A stretch of 64,000 bases of DNA, taken from positions 66,205,557 to 66,269,556 of the forward strand of contig NC_057921.1 of NCBI RefSeq assembly GCF_018873765.1, given 5' to 3'. The notes under the pieces are model-generated. The model was not told where the DNA came from. It did not search any database and saw nothing but the letters and a program-made list of their open reading frames with translations. This document shows, piece after piece, positions 1-31,483 of the stretch. The position numbers and the translations under genes were made by a program. Source of the stretch: Telopea speciosissima. Its lineage: Eukaryota; Streptophyta; Magnoliopsida; Proteales; Proteaceae. Position 1 is the first letter of the stretch, and each line of letters opens with the position of its first letter.

Positions 1-2257
1 TTTAAAATAAAAAATATTAAAAATTCTGAGGAGTTCGTCTAACAACCATTGGATTGGCATGGAATCCATGTGGCGGCTTGTGAGTTGAGCATAGTACGAT
101 AGTCGCTCAACCCCAGGTCGCAAACGAGCTCAATCCATGATTCAGAGGCATTATTTCAAAAAACACATTGGTTTGGTTGTTTGGCAATTAAAAAATTGGC
201 AAATCATCATTTATAGTTTTCCATTTTTCAAAGTAATTTGTCATTATCTCGAAAATTTGTATCTTAGATGGTAAGATAACCAATTACTTTGGATTTTAAA
301 TCTCTATTTTTTATTTTTCCCATTCTGTGGTAAACTTAAATCACAGACCCAGCATACAACATTTTCTCGTTGAATGTTATTTTTGAGAAGCCTTCAATTG
401 AGGGTATCCATGTATATTCCCAGATCCTAATGGAACCCCATCTCCTATTTCTCTTGCATATTAATGTTTTTCAATGTGATAAATACCTTTCCAATCAAGG
501 TTATAGGTATTGGTACCGGTGGCTGTAATGCCGGTACCAATTCCAATATGATACAGATCAGGCCATATTGGCCAGTATTTGGTGAAAATTAAAAAATAAT
601 TTATTTTTTGGCCGATACTCGAGATCCGTATCGGTATCGGGTACCTTTGATACCAATAGTCCAATACCTTGATCCATGTTTCTAAAAATTAGCCAGAGCT
701 CTCCAGACATGTTTTATTAAACAAAGCAGTGTTCTAGAAGAACCTAAAGTTGCTAATCAATCGCATTCGTATCCTTAGCGGCCAAATCCTTCTCACAGGA
801 GTGGCACTTCCACTCTATTCTTGAATTCACGCTCACTTTAAGAGCACACGTTCAATCTTCTATTTCGAATGTTTGAAAGCATGCTCTAAAGGAACCCCAT
901 TATGGATTGGGACTGTGCTTGGAGTGAAATGATTTGATTTATTTTAGCTTAGAGCCAATGATACACTTGCACATCCATGTGCACAAATAGACACGCTGTG
1001 AGGCCGCTCCCAACTTTAGATTACATCTAATTGACACTTTCAGTCGCGTAATCTCTCTGTATCTCTGTTTTGGGCATTTGGATTATATCATATATCGGAA
1101 TCTATCAAAATCAAAACCCAATGATAACAGCAACTTCACAAAATACATGCCCAACCACAAGTGGCCCGTGATCCTTGATGGAAATTACCCGTCGTTTCTG
1201 CTGTCTTTTATTTCTGTTGAGATCTGAGGAACATTCCTGCACCATGTTCTCCCCTGGAAATGAATTGGTTGACCTCAACAGATACTCAGGAGATGATCTG
1301 CTACGATGGAATCAAGTGGCTCAATTGTTTTGACAGACTCACCTTTCGGAATACTGGAAACTGCCATGAAGGTGGGATTTAAAAATCTGGATAAGATCTG
1401 CAGATCCTGATTCTGGCTGATCCCATTCCAAAATATAGGATTTGGCTGCTAGGGGAACTTTGGGTCGATTAGGACTGCTTCCCCACTGATCCCGACCCAG
1501 ATCGGATTGAAATCAGCTGGGACCAATCTGGATCCTGATTCCAGGTTTTCAAACCATGCATCGAAGTGGATCTTAACCCATGAAAAGCAGCGCCTAAAAC
1601 GCCATTATATTCTATTAGTAACCAAATTTTACACAGGGTTATAAACCATATGACAAATACATTAACACTGACATAAAAGAGATATCAGAGGGGACCCAAA
1701 GACCCACTAGAAAAAGCAAAGGAGGAGAGATAGTGGTACAGTAGAGGAGCTAGCAATTGGAAGTTCTAAAGAGAGAATGCATGCAAGGAGCATAGAAGAT
1801 GGAATTTCAGAGTCAATCACCTAGGAATACCCTGGAAACTCAACTGGATAGGTGTTGCTAAAAGTTCCTTGGACCATTAGTCTGGTCCATGGTATTGCTC
1901 AGGTCCATCGAGTGTACAAAAGGTTCAATTCAGGAACAGTGCACCCAGGAAGTAAAGTCTACATGATCAAACTGGCATCAGGACCGCATGAAAATCTCCT
2001 CGCAGAAATATGTCCAAAAACTCTTCCTAGTATATCTCAGTTGCTTAAAGAACATTTTCCTTTCTTGCAGTAAGCAAGCAGTATTCAAAATTTACCAAAG
2101 TATATTCCTTTCCAGCCAACCATTATGAGAAGCACGGCGTTTATGTGCAGGTTGGAAAATTGCATACTTTTATAAATTAATACCTTAAATGCTTTGCATA
2201 AACTGTACATTGCTCCCGCTAAATTGGGGACTACATCTACATTACAGAGTGCAGCTT
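1..2257. other. Intergenic region downstream of FTSH11
   Basis: No convincing gene. It holds the 3' untranslated region of FTSH11 at its right end, a small inverted-repeat element (496-671) and degenerate repeat-like text around 1370-1560. Open frames here are short and lack recognisable family features. Confidence 0.6.
496..671. repeat. Small TIR element (MITE-like), 176 bp
   Basis: The left end begins CAAGGTTATAGGTATTGG and the right end, reverse-complemented, begins CAAGGTATTGGACTATTGG, so the ends are inverted copies. The interior is rich in GGTAC and GGTATCGG words. Related 'ATATCGGTATTGATACC'-type stretches occur near 22235-22470 and 44405-44540. No target-site duplication was confirmed. 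Confidence 0.45.
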
Positions 2258-21011
<18,754 letters not shown>

Positions 21012-21078
21012 GGCGGATAATTAGGGTTTATATTCTCCGTATAGTGAAAGATAAGGGTTTAGTGAAGAATAACTCAGA

Positions 21079-21100
21079 AATACTCTCTCTCTCTCTCTCA
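21079..21100 (-). promoter_or_regulatory. GA-rich repeat in the FTSH11 leader/promoter region
   Basis: A CT dinucleotide run on the plus strand reads as GAGAGA on the FTSH11 strand, about 70-90 bases before its ATG. GA repeats are frequent in plant 5' UTRs and core promoters. No clear TATA box was picked out, so the transcription start is unplaced. Confidence 0.35.
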
Positions 21101-22469
21101 GTTCTCCCTCCCCCTCTGCAAGACAGAGGCAACGTTCGAGTTTCTTGGCCACACGATCCAGTCACTGAGAGGGAAAGAGTGTAGAGAAGATTAGAGGGAA
21201 AACCTTATCTCGATTGAAATTGGCGACTGGTTGATCTTATTCTGTTCGTTGACTCAGAAAGTGCGTGTCCGTGCACGCGCGCAAAATCACTAACTCTGTA
21301 TATGTTGTCTTCTTCTTCTTCTTCCCTCCTTGTTCCTCTCTCAGTCTCTCCTCGCCATCTGAGGGCGCACAAAAATCCTGCGTATTATTTGTCCCATGCT
21401 GCTTTCTTGTAGCCGCCATGAATGACATTGAAAAGGAATCTCAAGGGTATATGTGTAAACATGTTTACATACAAAATTAATAAATTTAACATAAAAAATA
21501 TCACTTCGTGATCTGATAAGCCGAGCGAACACAGATAAAAATCGAAACCGAAATAAGCTTACTTTAGTGGCCCACATAATTTTACCATGTAACGGAAACC
21601 CCTCGGTGGGGGCAGAATTTTATTCATCCTCCAAAGGCCACGCAAGAGACTGTATACCCACCTGTGTATTGATTCTTTACCAAAAAAAACAAAAAACCTG
21701 TGTTTTGATTCTTTTTTCACTTAGTCAAATTTCAGACTCAATGGAATTGGATTGGATAGGGTTGCAATATGGTCCGCTTGGGCTTGGGCTTTGCCTTTTA
21801 AAATCCAGAGTTCCTTTAGTTGGGCCTACCTTTAGTTGGGCCTAGGCCCGGTCCTAACTCAGGGCCAAAAAAATCCAATTCTAACTTGCCTTCAAGGTCG
21901 GGCGGGATGACCTTGATTGACCCTGACCATGAACATGAAGAGAAAAACATGGTCGGGTTGGGCCCGGCCGAGCTGAGCCTGGTCCTAACTCAAGATCGGA
22001 AGTTCCTAATCTTCACTCACCCTCAAGGCTAGGGTATCCCAACCCAAGCCCTATTCAGGCTCAGGCCAGGGTTTGGCCGTCATAGACAAACTTGCACCCC
22101 TAGGATTGGGCACACCACTAGCTTTCCTGCCCAATGGAGAGGGTGGGATGGGGAGGGTAGAGGGGTCATCTCTATAGGGAGTGGGATAGAGACAGACTCA
22201 GGCTGGGCGTACCTAGTCTTTACCCAATTATTATATAGCAGTGCATGCCTACAGTTATGGAACTAAATATTGATATTGGGGCGATATCAATACCTCGCCA
22301 ATCCCTTATCCATAGAACAGTTTTATTAAGGGTAAATTTATCTAAAACAAAAATTTTATTAAAATTGAGGGCAAAACTATCTATTATAGTGTGATACAGG
22401 CTATATGTACAGATAGGTATCAATACCTGTATCAACAAAGACCGATATGGATCTCAATATTAATAACCA

Positions 22470-22610
22470 TGTCTAGAGTGCTCTGCCACTTGACAAACTC
22501 CACTTGGACTGAAAATAACATGTGGTAGGAGAAATAGGGGCTTGCTTGTCCAAAAAATTTGGGTTCCATTCAATATACCACATGGTAGATTTTTTAGTGA
22601 CCTAATAAGG
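22470..22610. repeat. Dispersed repeat copy B
   Basis: Shares with copy A the ordered phrases 'tgccacttgacaaac', 'gcttgtccaaaaaatttgggttcc' and 'accacatggtag'. More decayed than the copies at 12060 and 35960. Confidence 0.45.
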
Positions 22611-22633
22611 TTATGGGAAGTAGTTTTACAGAT

Positions 22634-22764
22634 GAGAGTGTGGCTATCTAGCGCTCCATGTGTCCATATCTCTCCTCCTCAAAACAAGAGAGCAGAGGTG
22701 TCTTTTCATGTGAGGAGAAGAGAGATAGACTCATGGAGTGCTGGCGTAGGCCACACTCCCGGAC
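22634..22764. repeat. Palindromic MITE, GAGTGTGGCC family
   Basis: The left arm (gagtgtggctatctagcg, ctccatgtgtccatatctct) pairs with the right arm (agagatagactcatggag, ccacactcccggac). Partial or complete relatives occur at 30430-30502 and 30735-30845. No transposase; no target duplication resolved. Confidence 0.6.
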
Positions 22765-22939
22765 AAAGTTCTTTTTCCCTAAGTTTATCTAGTCAGGCCA
22801 AACATTTATGCTTTGCAATTAAATATGTGTGTTAATAGAAATATTATATGGGCACGTATGATATTAATTGGGGTTAATATGAGTCAATTTAGTTATTGGA
22901 TCATCTCTAATCAACTTGGATTCTAACTGGATTGAATCA

Positions 22940-23210
22940 ATACTTTGTGGATGTCACAATTCAATCAAGCTCAAATTACATCTGAAATTTTGTCCAGTCC
23001 ATTAATAACCCTACCATTGCAAACTCGTATTTCCTCATATACCTCCCCCATAATCCCATGTATGCCCATGCACCCTCTTCGTGATCTTGAAATCATCAAT
23101 GCTTTATTTTGTCACTTATTAAATTTCTTTTGGCTGATAATTGACATATTAGCAAGGACATTGGGATCTACTAATGCACCAAATTTCAATCCCATGCAAC
23201 CTATGATATA
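22940..23210. repeat. Dispersed repeat copy C
   Basis: Contains 'catgtatgcccatgcaccct', 'tcaatgctttattttgtcac', 'cattgggatctactaatg' and 'caaatttcaatcccatgc', which align in order with the copy in the polygalacturonase intron (35960-36200). Confidence 0.55.
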
Positions 23211-24195
23211 ACTATATCTAGTGAACCAATTGTTTCAACTACACCCAATTGATTCATGTAATGTTGGGCAACAAAGAAACAATACATGAAATAGTAGATG
23301 TAATTGAAAATGATGAAATGGTTAAATGATATAGGACCAAGTTTTCTTTCGCCCACAATGAAGATGAATATCTTCGGTCCATGGCCATCAATGTGCTTTG
23401 ACGAGATTCTCTAGGAACAATGAAGTGAGATTTCAAATCTCCAACATTCAAGAGGACAAGTCATTATGACGGTGAATATGTGAGTGAAAAAGTTAGTCCT
23501 GATTGTAAAAAAAAAAACTCTCTCCATTGGTAAAACTATAAAAGACAATATAATGAATTAAAAAAAAAAAATTTCAAGATGAAGAAAAAATAAGTTGAAG
23601 ACACTATTGTTTAATGTGGTATTGACATTTGCGGCAAAGGCCATTTTAATGCAACATTAATGACAAGTGCTATTGCTTATAAGAGTTGAAAGGACAAAAG
23701 GATAAACCAAATGTGGCAAGACTATTTTCTTTAAAAAAAATATGGCATGAACAATTTGGGAGAATAAAGAATTAAATGAATGGGATAATCTTAATTACTA
23801 ACATGACCTCAAACAGAGTTGAATGGCAATAATAGAAATTGAGTAATCAATTCAACTTAGTTCGAAAAAGGCCTAATTGAGTTGAGTTGAATTGAATTCT
23901 AAACCTGAAATCCAATATACATGCCAAACAAGGATGTTTAGACATACTAATAGTATTAATAGTCATTGTTGTGAGGTAGAAAAGCATAATAAATGAACTA
24001 AGCCATCATTTCTTTTTTGTGCAAAACCCCATGTAGTGGAAAGTATTCTTAGGCCTCTTCAAGCAAAACATACATATAAATTTTAGAAAGAGTTTCAAAA
24101 AGAAGGATTCCCAAAGACCTTGATAAGGGAAAGAGAGCCCATTTAAAAATGGCATGGACAAAAATATTCTTAGATCTACTGATATTAATAAAAAT

Positions 24196-24569
24196 GGTAA
24201 ATTACACGTCACCCCTTGGTTTATGAACGAAACTCAGATCACCCCCTGGTTTTTGAAAAAACTTAAATCACTCCCTAGTTTAGACCCCAATATGACAACT
24301 TAGGCACTACCGTTATGCTATTAAGTGATGATGTCAGCCAGTTAAATAAATTTAAATCCCTAAACTACCCTTGACCAATGTTGAAGATGAAGGAAGGGTA
24401 GTATTGTATAGTTAATTCTAATGTTTTAGTACAAGGGTAAAATAGTCCTTTCAAACAAATAACTAACAACAGACTAACACCGTTACTGTAGGGGGGTGAT
24501 TTGAGTTTTTTCAAAAACCAGAGGGTGATTTGAATTTCGTTTGAAAACCAGGGGGACGTGTAATTTACC
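24196..24569. mobile_element. Long-TIR MITE, 374 bp (GGTAAATTACACGT ends)
   Basis: The left end GGTAAATTACACGTCACCCC is mirrored at the right end; the inverted repeats continue for about 85 bp with few differences, through 'ccccctggtttttgaaaaaact'. The middle carries 'ttaagtgatgatgtcagcca'. A partial relative with the same left arm and same middle phrase starts at 57867. Long TIRs suggest a Mutator-like origin, but a clean 9-bp target duplication was not seen. Confidence 0.72.
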
Positions 24570-24689
24570 TTAAAATAACAATATTTAAAGAAAGATCAAA
24601 CAATATGATGAGTTGGGTCCTCAACTTTTCATGTGGTGTTCTAAGATTCAAAACCACTTTCCCTTTTCCTTTTTTTTTCTTGTTTTTTG

Positions 24690-27600
24690 GTGAATAAAGT
24701 AAAGTTAAATTAAACATAATATTAACAAGAGTATTCAGGCAGTCGGTTGAGGAATGAGTAATCCCAGCATGTCTAGCTATGTTATCTACAGGCTGTAAAA
24801 ACGATCTGGGTTGTTTTAAAATATTTACAGACCGAAGGGAAGAGAGGGATTGGAATATATCAAACAAAAGTGAAAAAAATTCCCATGGTCAAGGATAGAG
24901 TTCATGATCAGTGAGCCAATCCCGAAGTTGCTGAGAATCAGTCCATATGGTTACTTGTTTGCAGTCCCATGAAAGTGACCTTTCGATCCTTGCTTGGACT
25001 CCTCGGAGCTCCGCTTCTTGTGCTGTGCCTACAAAGCCACAGTCCATTGCCGATGCTAATAGTGTATTGTTATAAATAATTAAAAAGCCCCAGCCACCAT
25101 ATGAGGATGAGTGACAAAAACTTCCATCAGATAAAATGAGACATGTATCCTTGGTATCCAATTCCAAGTAATAGGAAAGAGGTAAGGAGCTAGTGAAGAG
25201 CATGTCAGGTGGGCTGAGGTGGGTTGGCCTCTCATCAGAAGCATAAAGATTTAAATCCACATCTAGCGTTGAATATTACATAATATCAGTTCTGGGTTGA
25301 TGGACTGGTTGTAAAACAAAACCTGATTCCTGTGTATCTAAATGAAGTATAAAGTAACACTAATAATACTTAAAATTCTGTTTTGTGTGTCCTTATTTCC
25401 CCCAGTTCGATTTAAAAAACTGGTCAAACCATCAAATAAAGAAGTTCCAATAACATGTTGGTACGGCTGCCCAGAGGACCTGCCGCCCAGATGCGTTTAG
25501 AGAAACAACAAGAGAGAAATAAATGCCAAGGTGTTTGTGGTTCTTCCTGACACATAGTACAGAGATTGCTATCTAGGCTTTTCCAACTTAACTTGGACTT
25601 AGTAGGGATTCCATCATGGAGGACACGCCAAAGGAAAAGCTGAAACTTGGGGGGGGGGGATTTTAAGCTTCCAAATCTGAATCCAAAGGGGTGGAGGATG
25701 ACCTTGATTGGAGGGGGTTAGATAGGATGCAACCCGTTTAGTGGTTAGCTTCCCGGATTTAGAAACAAGGGAGAATAAGTGATCCGCATGGGGATGCGAA
25801 GAAATTGGAAGGCTTAAAATAGAGTCACTGATTTGCCGTGGGAAAATAGAGTAAATAAGAGGAATATTCCAAGCTCGCTGAGTAAGTAAATCAGAAACAG
25901 TATGGTACAAAAGGATGGGCTGCATAATTTGATTAAGAGATGTAAAGGTAGTAGAGGGGATCCAAGGGTCATTCCAAAGATGGATACAGGAATCATCCCC
26001 CACATGCCAGCGAATCAATTTCTTAAAAAGAGGTAGGACATGGAGAATGTTGTTCCAAGTCCAAGAACCATGTTGAAATTGAGCTTGAGGATTTAGAAGA
26101 GAAGAGTGTGGGAAGTATTTTGCTTTGAGTATGGTGGACCATAGAGAGTTGGGTTCAGAAACCAAGTGCCAAGTTAATTTCAAAATAAGTGCTCTATTAT
26201 GGTCCCAGTGTGAACGGACTCCCAGACCTCCAAATTTTTTGTGTTGGCAAACCGAGCTCCAAGATATCATGGAAGGAGTCTTAGTACCCGCAGGTTTTCC
26301 ATTCCAGAAAGTAGAGCTAAAGGAGTCAAGTTGAGAACAAACGGATTTGGGAAAAAGAAAACAAGACATTTGATATGTGGGAATGGAACGAAGGACAGAT
26401 TTAATGAGTGTTAATTTACCTGCCTGGGAAAGGAGATTGCACTTCCAATCCGACAATTTCCCTTTGACACGATGGAGGATAGGTGCGAGACTTTTGGTCT
26501 TGGATCGGCAGGGAAAGAGAGGGGTGCCTAGGTACTTGGATTCAAGGCTCATGTCACCAATTGCAAGAAAATGACAAATGTCATGTCTCAGATGTTGAGG
26601 GGTATTCAAGCCAAAGAAAATGCCACTTTTGAAAGGATTAAGTTATTGACCAGAGAGAGACTCAAAGAGGCAGATGATGGCTTTTATAGTGTGAACATCA
26701 TCCAATGTAGCACAGCAGAAAAGGAGGGTGTCATCGGCAAAGAATAGGTGGGTAATTTCAGGTGCGTGTTGAGAGATTTTGATTCTCTTAAAAAGCTTCA
26801 GATCCCGATAGGTGTGTAACAATCGAGAGAGGCATTCCATAGTAAGCAAGAAAAGATATGGACTTAGGGGACATCCCTGTCGGAGTCCCCTAGTAGGTCG
26901 GAAGTAATCAAAGGAGCTGCCCTGGAGTTTTATAGAAAAGGAACAGCGGAGCAAGGTAGAAATGAGATTGATCCAATGTGTAGGAAACCTAAGATACTGA
27001 AAGAGTTGTAACAGAAAGCTCCATTCCACCCGGTCGTAAGCTTTAGACATGTCCAATTTCAGGGCCATAAATCATGTTTTCCCTTTTTTTTTTCTTTTTC
27101 AGGAACTGGAAAATTTCATGGGTAATGATTATGTTGTCCGAAATTTGACGACCTTTCACAAAAGCCGATTGGGTGGGGGAAATAAAAAGGGGAAGAATAG
27201 GCTTAAGCCGGTTGGCAAGTATTTTGGTCAGAATTTTATATGAAACATTACACAAGCTGATGGGTCTGTAATCTTCAACCTTATTTGCAGAATTGTGTTT
27301 AGGAATCAAAGTTATTAAGCTATGGTTAACACCACAAGGGAGGAGGGCTTCCTTGAAAAACATGTGAACAAAGTTTAGGACATCCAGTGATATGGAATCC
27401 CAACAGCAATGATAAAAACCAGTGGATAGACCATCAAAACCAGGTGCTTTAAATGCTCCAATGTTGAAAACAGTAGCCTTAACTTCTGCCAGTTCCGGTA
27501 GAGAAGTTAGGAAAGTAACTGAGGAGGTTGGGAGAAGCGAAGTAAATAGACATTCAACAAAGGATGGATCAAGTGGATGGGAGGTGGTCATGACAGAACT

Positions 27601-28760
27601 AAAATGGGATACAAACATATGGGCCAAATCTGGAGGGTTTGAGATAAGAGCACCATCGGCATCCTTAAGAGCAATAATGCGATTAGTTCTGAGGTTTTGT
27701 CGAGTGGTCGCATGAAAAAACTTGGTGTTGCGATCCCCCTCCAAAATGTAAAGTTGTTTTGATTTCTGAAACCAAAAAATCTCCTCAGCTGTCAAGAGTT
27801 TGTCAAGGGAAGAATAGGTCTCCCAGAGACAAGAAAGTACCTCCTCAGAGGGGTCCGGGCCTTAAGGGAACTGATTGTAGCAGTTAAATATGTTTTGAGT
27901 AAATCAAGGCGTCAAAAAACACAAGAGTTCCATTTTTTCAACTTATGAGAGATACCATTAAGTTTAACCATCAAATTTGTAGAGGTGCACTTCCCCCACT
28001 CGGAGTCCACAAAATGTTTAAAGTCAGGGTGAGAAATCCAAGCTTGTTGGAAGTGAAAAAGTTTTTTGAAAGAAATGAGAGGTGGGGTGGAGTTTAACAA
28101 TAATGGATTGTGATCAGAACCTAGGGCAGGGAGAATTTGGAGGGTAGCCATCGGCCAGAGGGTGGACCATTGTATGTTCACCAAACACCTATCAAGGTGT
28201 TCAAAAACACAGTTTGGTGGTTTTCGATTATTTTTCCAAGTATACCACCATGATATTGGGTGTAGTTCCTCCAGACACAGATCAGACATCATGGATATTA
28301 GGGTATTGGCTAAGGGAGAGGTATGGAGAAAAGGGGTACCCCCAAATTTATCATCTGAGGATAAAAGTTCATTAAGATAGCCCAGCAGCATATAGGGACA
28401 GGAAACAGTAGTTAAAAACTCATCCAGATTGGCCCAAAAAGAAAGTCGAGCTTGTGGTTGGGGGGGGGGGGGGGCATAGATACAAATCAAGCACCATTGA
28501 GTGTTAAGAGTGTGATCTTGGATAAAAGTGGCAAGGATTCTATCCATGGATAAGGTATGAGTGACACTGATGCCTGGCCTTCCCAAAAGCCAAAGCCCCC
28601 CACTAAGACCCTTCGATCCCAAACTACCGAGAAAACCCAAAGTAGACAGTCCTCTCAAAGTGCGTGGAAGCACCATAGTGTCAAGTGAAGACAATTTTGT
28701 TTCACACAGGAACAGCAGGTCTGGTTTATATTTGATGTTTTAAAGCACAACTAGTAGATT
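24690..28760 (-). pseudogene. LINE ORF2: endonuclease, reverse transcriptase, zf-RVT, RNase H (broken)
   Basis: Endonuclease fragment at about 28760-27912 (NVRGL, LLFLCETK, LGSDHNPLLL), with shifted frames at its start. Reverse transcriptase at 27795-26643 shows EDYRPISLCNVSYKI, LKLDMSKAYDRVEW, LRQGCPLSPYLF and the catalytic FADD. A zf-RVT-like region follows (WLKI-PP..., CTMCQEE...WHLF). RNase H at 25260-24890 has DGSF and TDSQQL; its C-terminus continues in another frame to about 24690. A frame change falls in an A-rich run near 27079-27090, between the fingers and palm of the reverse transcriptase. It would encode the enzymes for target-primed reverse transcription if intact. Confidence 0.85.
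28458..28475. repeat. Poly-G tract
   Basis: About 16 consecutive G bases inside the endonuclease part of the LINE. It reads as a proline run on the LINE strand and is a likely site of length change. Confidence 0.75.
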
Positions 28761-28789
28761 TGGTCTACAAACCTCTAACATTCAGCTAC

Positions 28790-29813
28790 CTACCACTATG
28801 TACAACCTTATCATTCAACCAAGAAAGAGAAAGGCAGCAGTGAAACAAGAGAGCTGTAAATACACATAGAAAAGAAAAAAGACCGAAGTAGATGGCTGGT
28901 TAGGATCTCCACAGGAACGGCTGGATACTACTCGGTGCCCATCAACAGCTTCAGAAATTTGAATAGATCTCTTCTTTTGGGCCTTGAGGTGGAACTCCTT
29001 GTCAGTTTTTAATTCACAGAGCCAAGAACGGAGCTTAGAAGACAACTCCGTAGGTGAATCAACCAGTTTAATAATAGCTAATGAAAATTTTTGGATGATA
29101 TCCAAATTGGCTTGATCTTCAGAACCAAGGAAGTCAAAGGGTGTGTCCTTCCTTTTACGTTTGGATTTGCATCTCTTTGGGTGAGCCGGCCTTTTCCCTT
29201 AAGATTTAGACTTGGAGACATTGCTTCGGCTGGAACTTGAGCCAGAGGCAGTAGAAGAAGAGGAACTAGTCATCTTGTGAGGAGATTTGGAACTCAAAGC
29301 AGGCTTAGACACCTCAGAAGAATCAGTACGATCAGTGGCTTGATGCTTAATCGATTTAATGGGTTCAGAGACCCCAGGCTTGAGGACCAGCTTTGGCGAC
29401 TTGTGTTTTTTGCAGCAGTTCATAATCTTTACTACAATGGGCCGGGTGGCAAGGCTGGGGGAAGCCTCAGAAGCAGTATGTGTAATGGGTGGACAATCAG
29501 GCTAAGATGAGAATGGAACAAAGAGGTTAGGAATGGTTTGATTAGTAGCAAAATTCCTGAGATGGTCATACGTGTGGTAGAGCGGGTTTGTAAAAGAAAA
29601 AGAGTTTGAAATCAGATTAGGGTTTGGAGCAAAGGTTGGAAAGTCGACAGGGGTGTTTGGGTAAGGAGTGTGGTTAAGAGGGTTAGAAGAAGGAGGACCA
29701 ATGGGAAGGCCTGTTGGGGGAACTGAAGAGAGGGGGTCTGAATGAAGTATATGATATGGGCTTGTAAAAAGAGTAAATAAGCTGCTTATTAAGCAAAAAA
29801 AACTAAGGACCAA
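28790..29813 (-). pseudogene. LINE ORF1 remnant
   Basis: Three minus-strand fragments: a Pro/Ser/Asn-rich piece (29813-29502), a Lys/Ser-rich piece (29423-29199) with KPGVSEPIKSIK, and a piece at 29105-28815. Composition and position directly upstream of ORF2 fit the C-terminal half of a plant LINE ORF1 (RNA-binding protein). Frames are interrupted, and no zinc knuckle was identified. Confidence 0.55.
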
Positions 29814-30572
29814 AAGTAAGGGAACTTTCTTTAGTCACAAATAAGTTTGAGGACCATCTTATAAGGGATGTGGGTTCGATAGGAAAATATCCCTTATTGA
29901 GGATGTCTGGGTTGAGTTTGTGGTGTCTTTTCACACATGCATACGTGCACATTTTCATAGTCTTTTAACAATATAAAGAGTGCATGCTTCTATCTTTTGA
30001 ATACTGTCAGTGTCTCTTTCGTACTCTAATAGTCTTACTCTATTCTTCCCTCCTCTGTGTATTAGTGATTGAGTGCACTCATAGTAGTATTCTGAGTCTT
30101 ACTATACCATTTGTTGAAATCAATATATTGAGTGTAGTTTTCGGGTTCCCTATGTAATTTCATTTAGAAGTGCATCTTATGTGATTAGGGAGTTGTCTTT
30201 TCTTGGAGGTATAAACGCATTGTCAAGCTGGTTTGCACATTTTTAAGCTTTTAAAGACTTTTGAAAGTTTTCATTAAAAAAAGAGACTTTTGAAAGTGTA
30301 AAATTTCAAAAGTTCAAACTCTTGTGAAAAGACACCTCTACCTCCTTCTTTGCAATTAGACTGGACCGTTTCTTTATGTTCCTATCCTCACCCAGCCCAA
30401 TCCTACTTCAAAGTTCAAACTCTTATGAAAAGACACCTCTACCCCCTTGTTTGAGGAGAAGAGAGATTGATACGTGGGAGTAGGCCACACTCCCGGACAG
30501 AAAACTACTTCCCTTATTATTATTATGGGAAAAGAACACTGCCAAGACTGTATAGTGTAGGAAAATTATCTT

Positions 30573-30714
30573 GTCCGACCAGTTCCTTGCCCGACCCAGT
30601 TCCCTAGTTCCTCTAATAGGGGATGGTGGATCCCACCTGGGTAGAATGTTTGGGCAAGGGTAGGATGGTCATTCCACCCCCCTTATTAGAGGAACTGGGG
30701 AATTGGGCCGGACA
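30573..30714. repeat. Palindromic MITE, GTCCGGCCCAGTTCC family
   Basis: The left arm GTCCGACC...CAGTTCCCTAGTTCC, CTCTAATAGGGG pairs with a right arm that reverse-complements to GTCCGGCCCAATTCCCC, AGTTCCTCTAATAAGGGG. The interior has 'gggcaagggtaggatggtcattcc'. Relatives: 43229-43355 and 61273-61396. Confidence 0.65.
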
Positions 30715-30734
30715 GAAAAATGGAGAGGATAAAG

Positions 30735-30845
30735 ATCCATGTAGTGTATGCTAGTATTTCCCAGTGTCTCTCTCTCCTCCCTCCTATGAAGTGACATATC
30801 TGCCCCCTTTTGTGTGGGAGGAGAGAGACAGACACAACATACGCA
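30735..30845. repeat. Palindromic repeat related to 22634-22764
   Basis: 'gtgtctctctctcctccctcc' pairs with 'gggaggagagagacagacac' around a short loop containing 'gtgacatatctgcccccttt'. It resembles the GAGTGTGGCC family core. Confidence 0.5.
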
Positions 30846-31483
30846 ACACACTTATTATTATATCTTGAAAATTTATTTCCTACTAATTTTTCCATTTTTC
30901 TTTTCAAATTTGGTCATAACTGGTCCGACCCAGAACCAGGAAGTTTTCGATTCGCCTCCCAGCCTGGTTTTTAAACCTATGATGAACCTGCCTACTGGCC
31001 CACTACGCAAAGAAAATGGTAAATCCGGGGGTATGTTTGAAAACGGATCTTTGATGGGTCTCTTTCTATGCGGAGGCCCGCCCTCCATACGAGATTGGGA
31101 GTTGGGAATCGGGTCCAGCCGTCCAGGTCAGTCCAGAAATCCAGATCATAGAGCATAATAGTGTAACGGACCTACTACCACTATCGGTAGATGTAATAAT
31201 TAATTGGGATGAAAAAAGAAGATAAGAATTCTGGCGAGAAAATTAGTAGATAGTGGAAGCCATAGAAAAATGGAGATCCAGAGGAAAAAAGCCAGCTCTT
31301 AAGCCCAATCCCCGGAGGAAAAGCAGCTCTTTAGCTCATACTTCCTGTCGGTTGCGTCTGTGCTTCTCCTCTCTCAGTTTCTCTACTAATTTCTCTGCTC
31401 CTCCGGGGCTCTGAGACAATCGCTTGTAGACAAACCTCTACGTCTCTACTGCGACTTCGAGTCTTCGACTTCGAGTACCCAAG

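Larger units (their letters stand above)
21012..24195. other. Intergenic region upstream of FTSH11
   Basis: No gene recognised. It includes the FTSH11 promoter side, a GGGCC-rich stretch bounded by GGGTTGCAA-like and TTGCACCCC-like ends (about 21765-22105, possible degraded TIR element), a hairpin (22634-22764) and two dispersed repeat copies. Short open frames have no family features. Confidence 0.55.
24665..29813 (-). mobile_element. Degraded LINE (non-LTR retrotransposon), about 5.1 kb
   Basis: On the minus strand the order is ORF1 remnant, apurinic endonuclease, reverse transcriptase, zf-RVT and RNase H, then an A-rich 3' end (24665-24690). This order with a C-terminal RNase H is typical of plant L1-type LINEs. 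Several stops and frameshifts break both reading frames, so it is inactive. The 5' boundary is approximate, and no target duplication was identified. Confidence 0.88.

Noticed and set aside
1852..2073. 73-codon plus-strand frame next to the FTSH11 3' end
   Set aside because: No family features and no splice or promoter support; the length is expected by chance.
26125..27715. Plus-strand frames across the LINE (69, 65, 64 and 97 codons)
   Set aside because: Shadows of the minus-strand LINE ORF2.
24665..29890. Flanking target duplication for the LINE
   Set aside because: Sequences after the A-rich end and around 29815-29850 were compared by eye with no convincing direct match, so the 5' boundary is left open.
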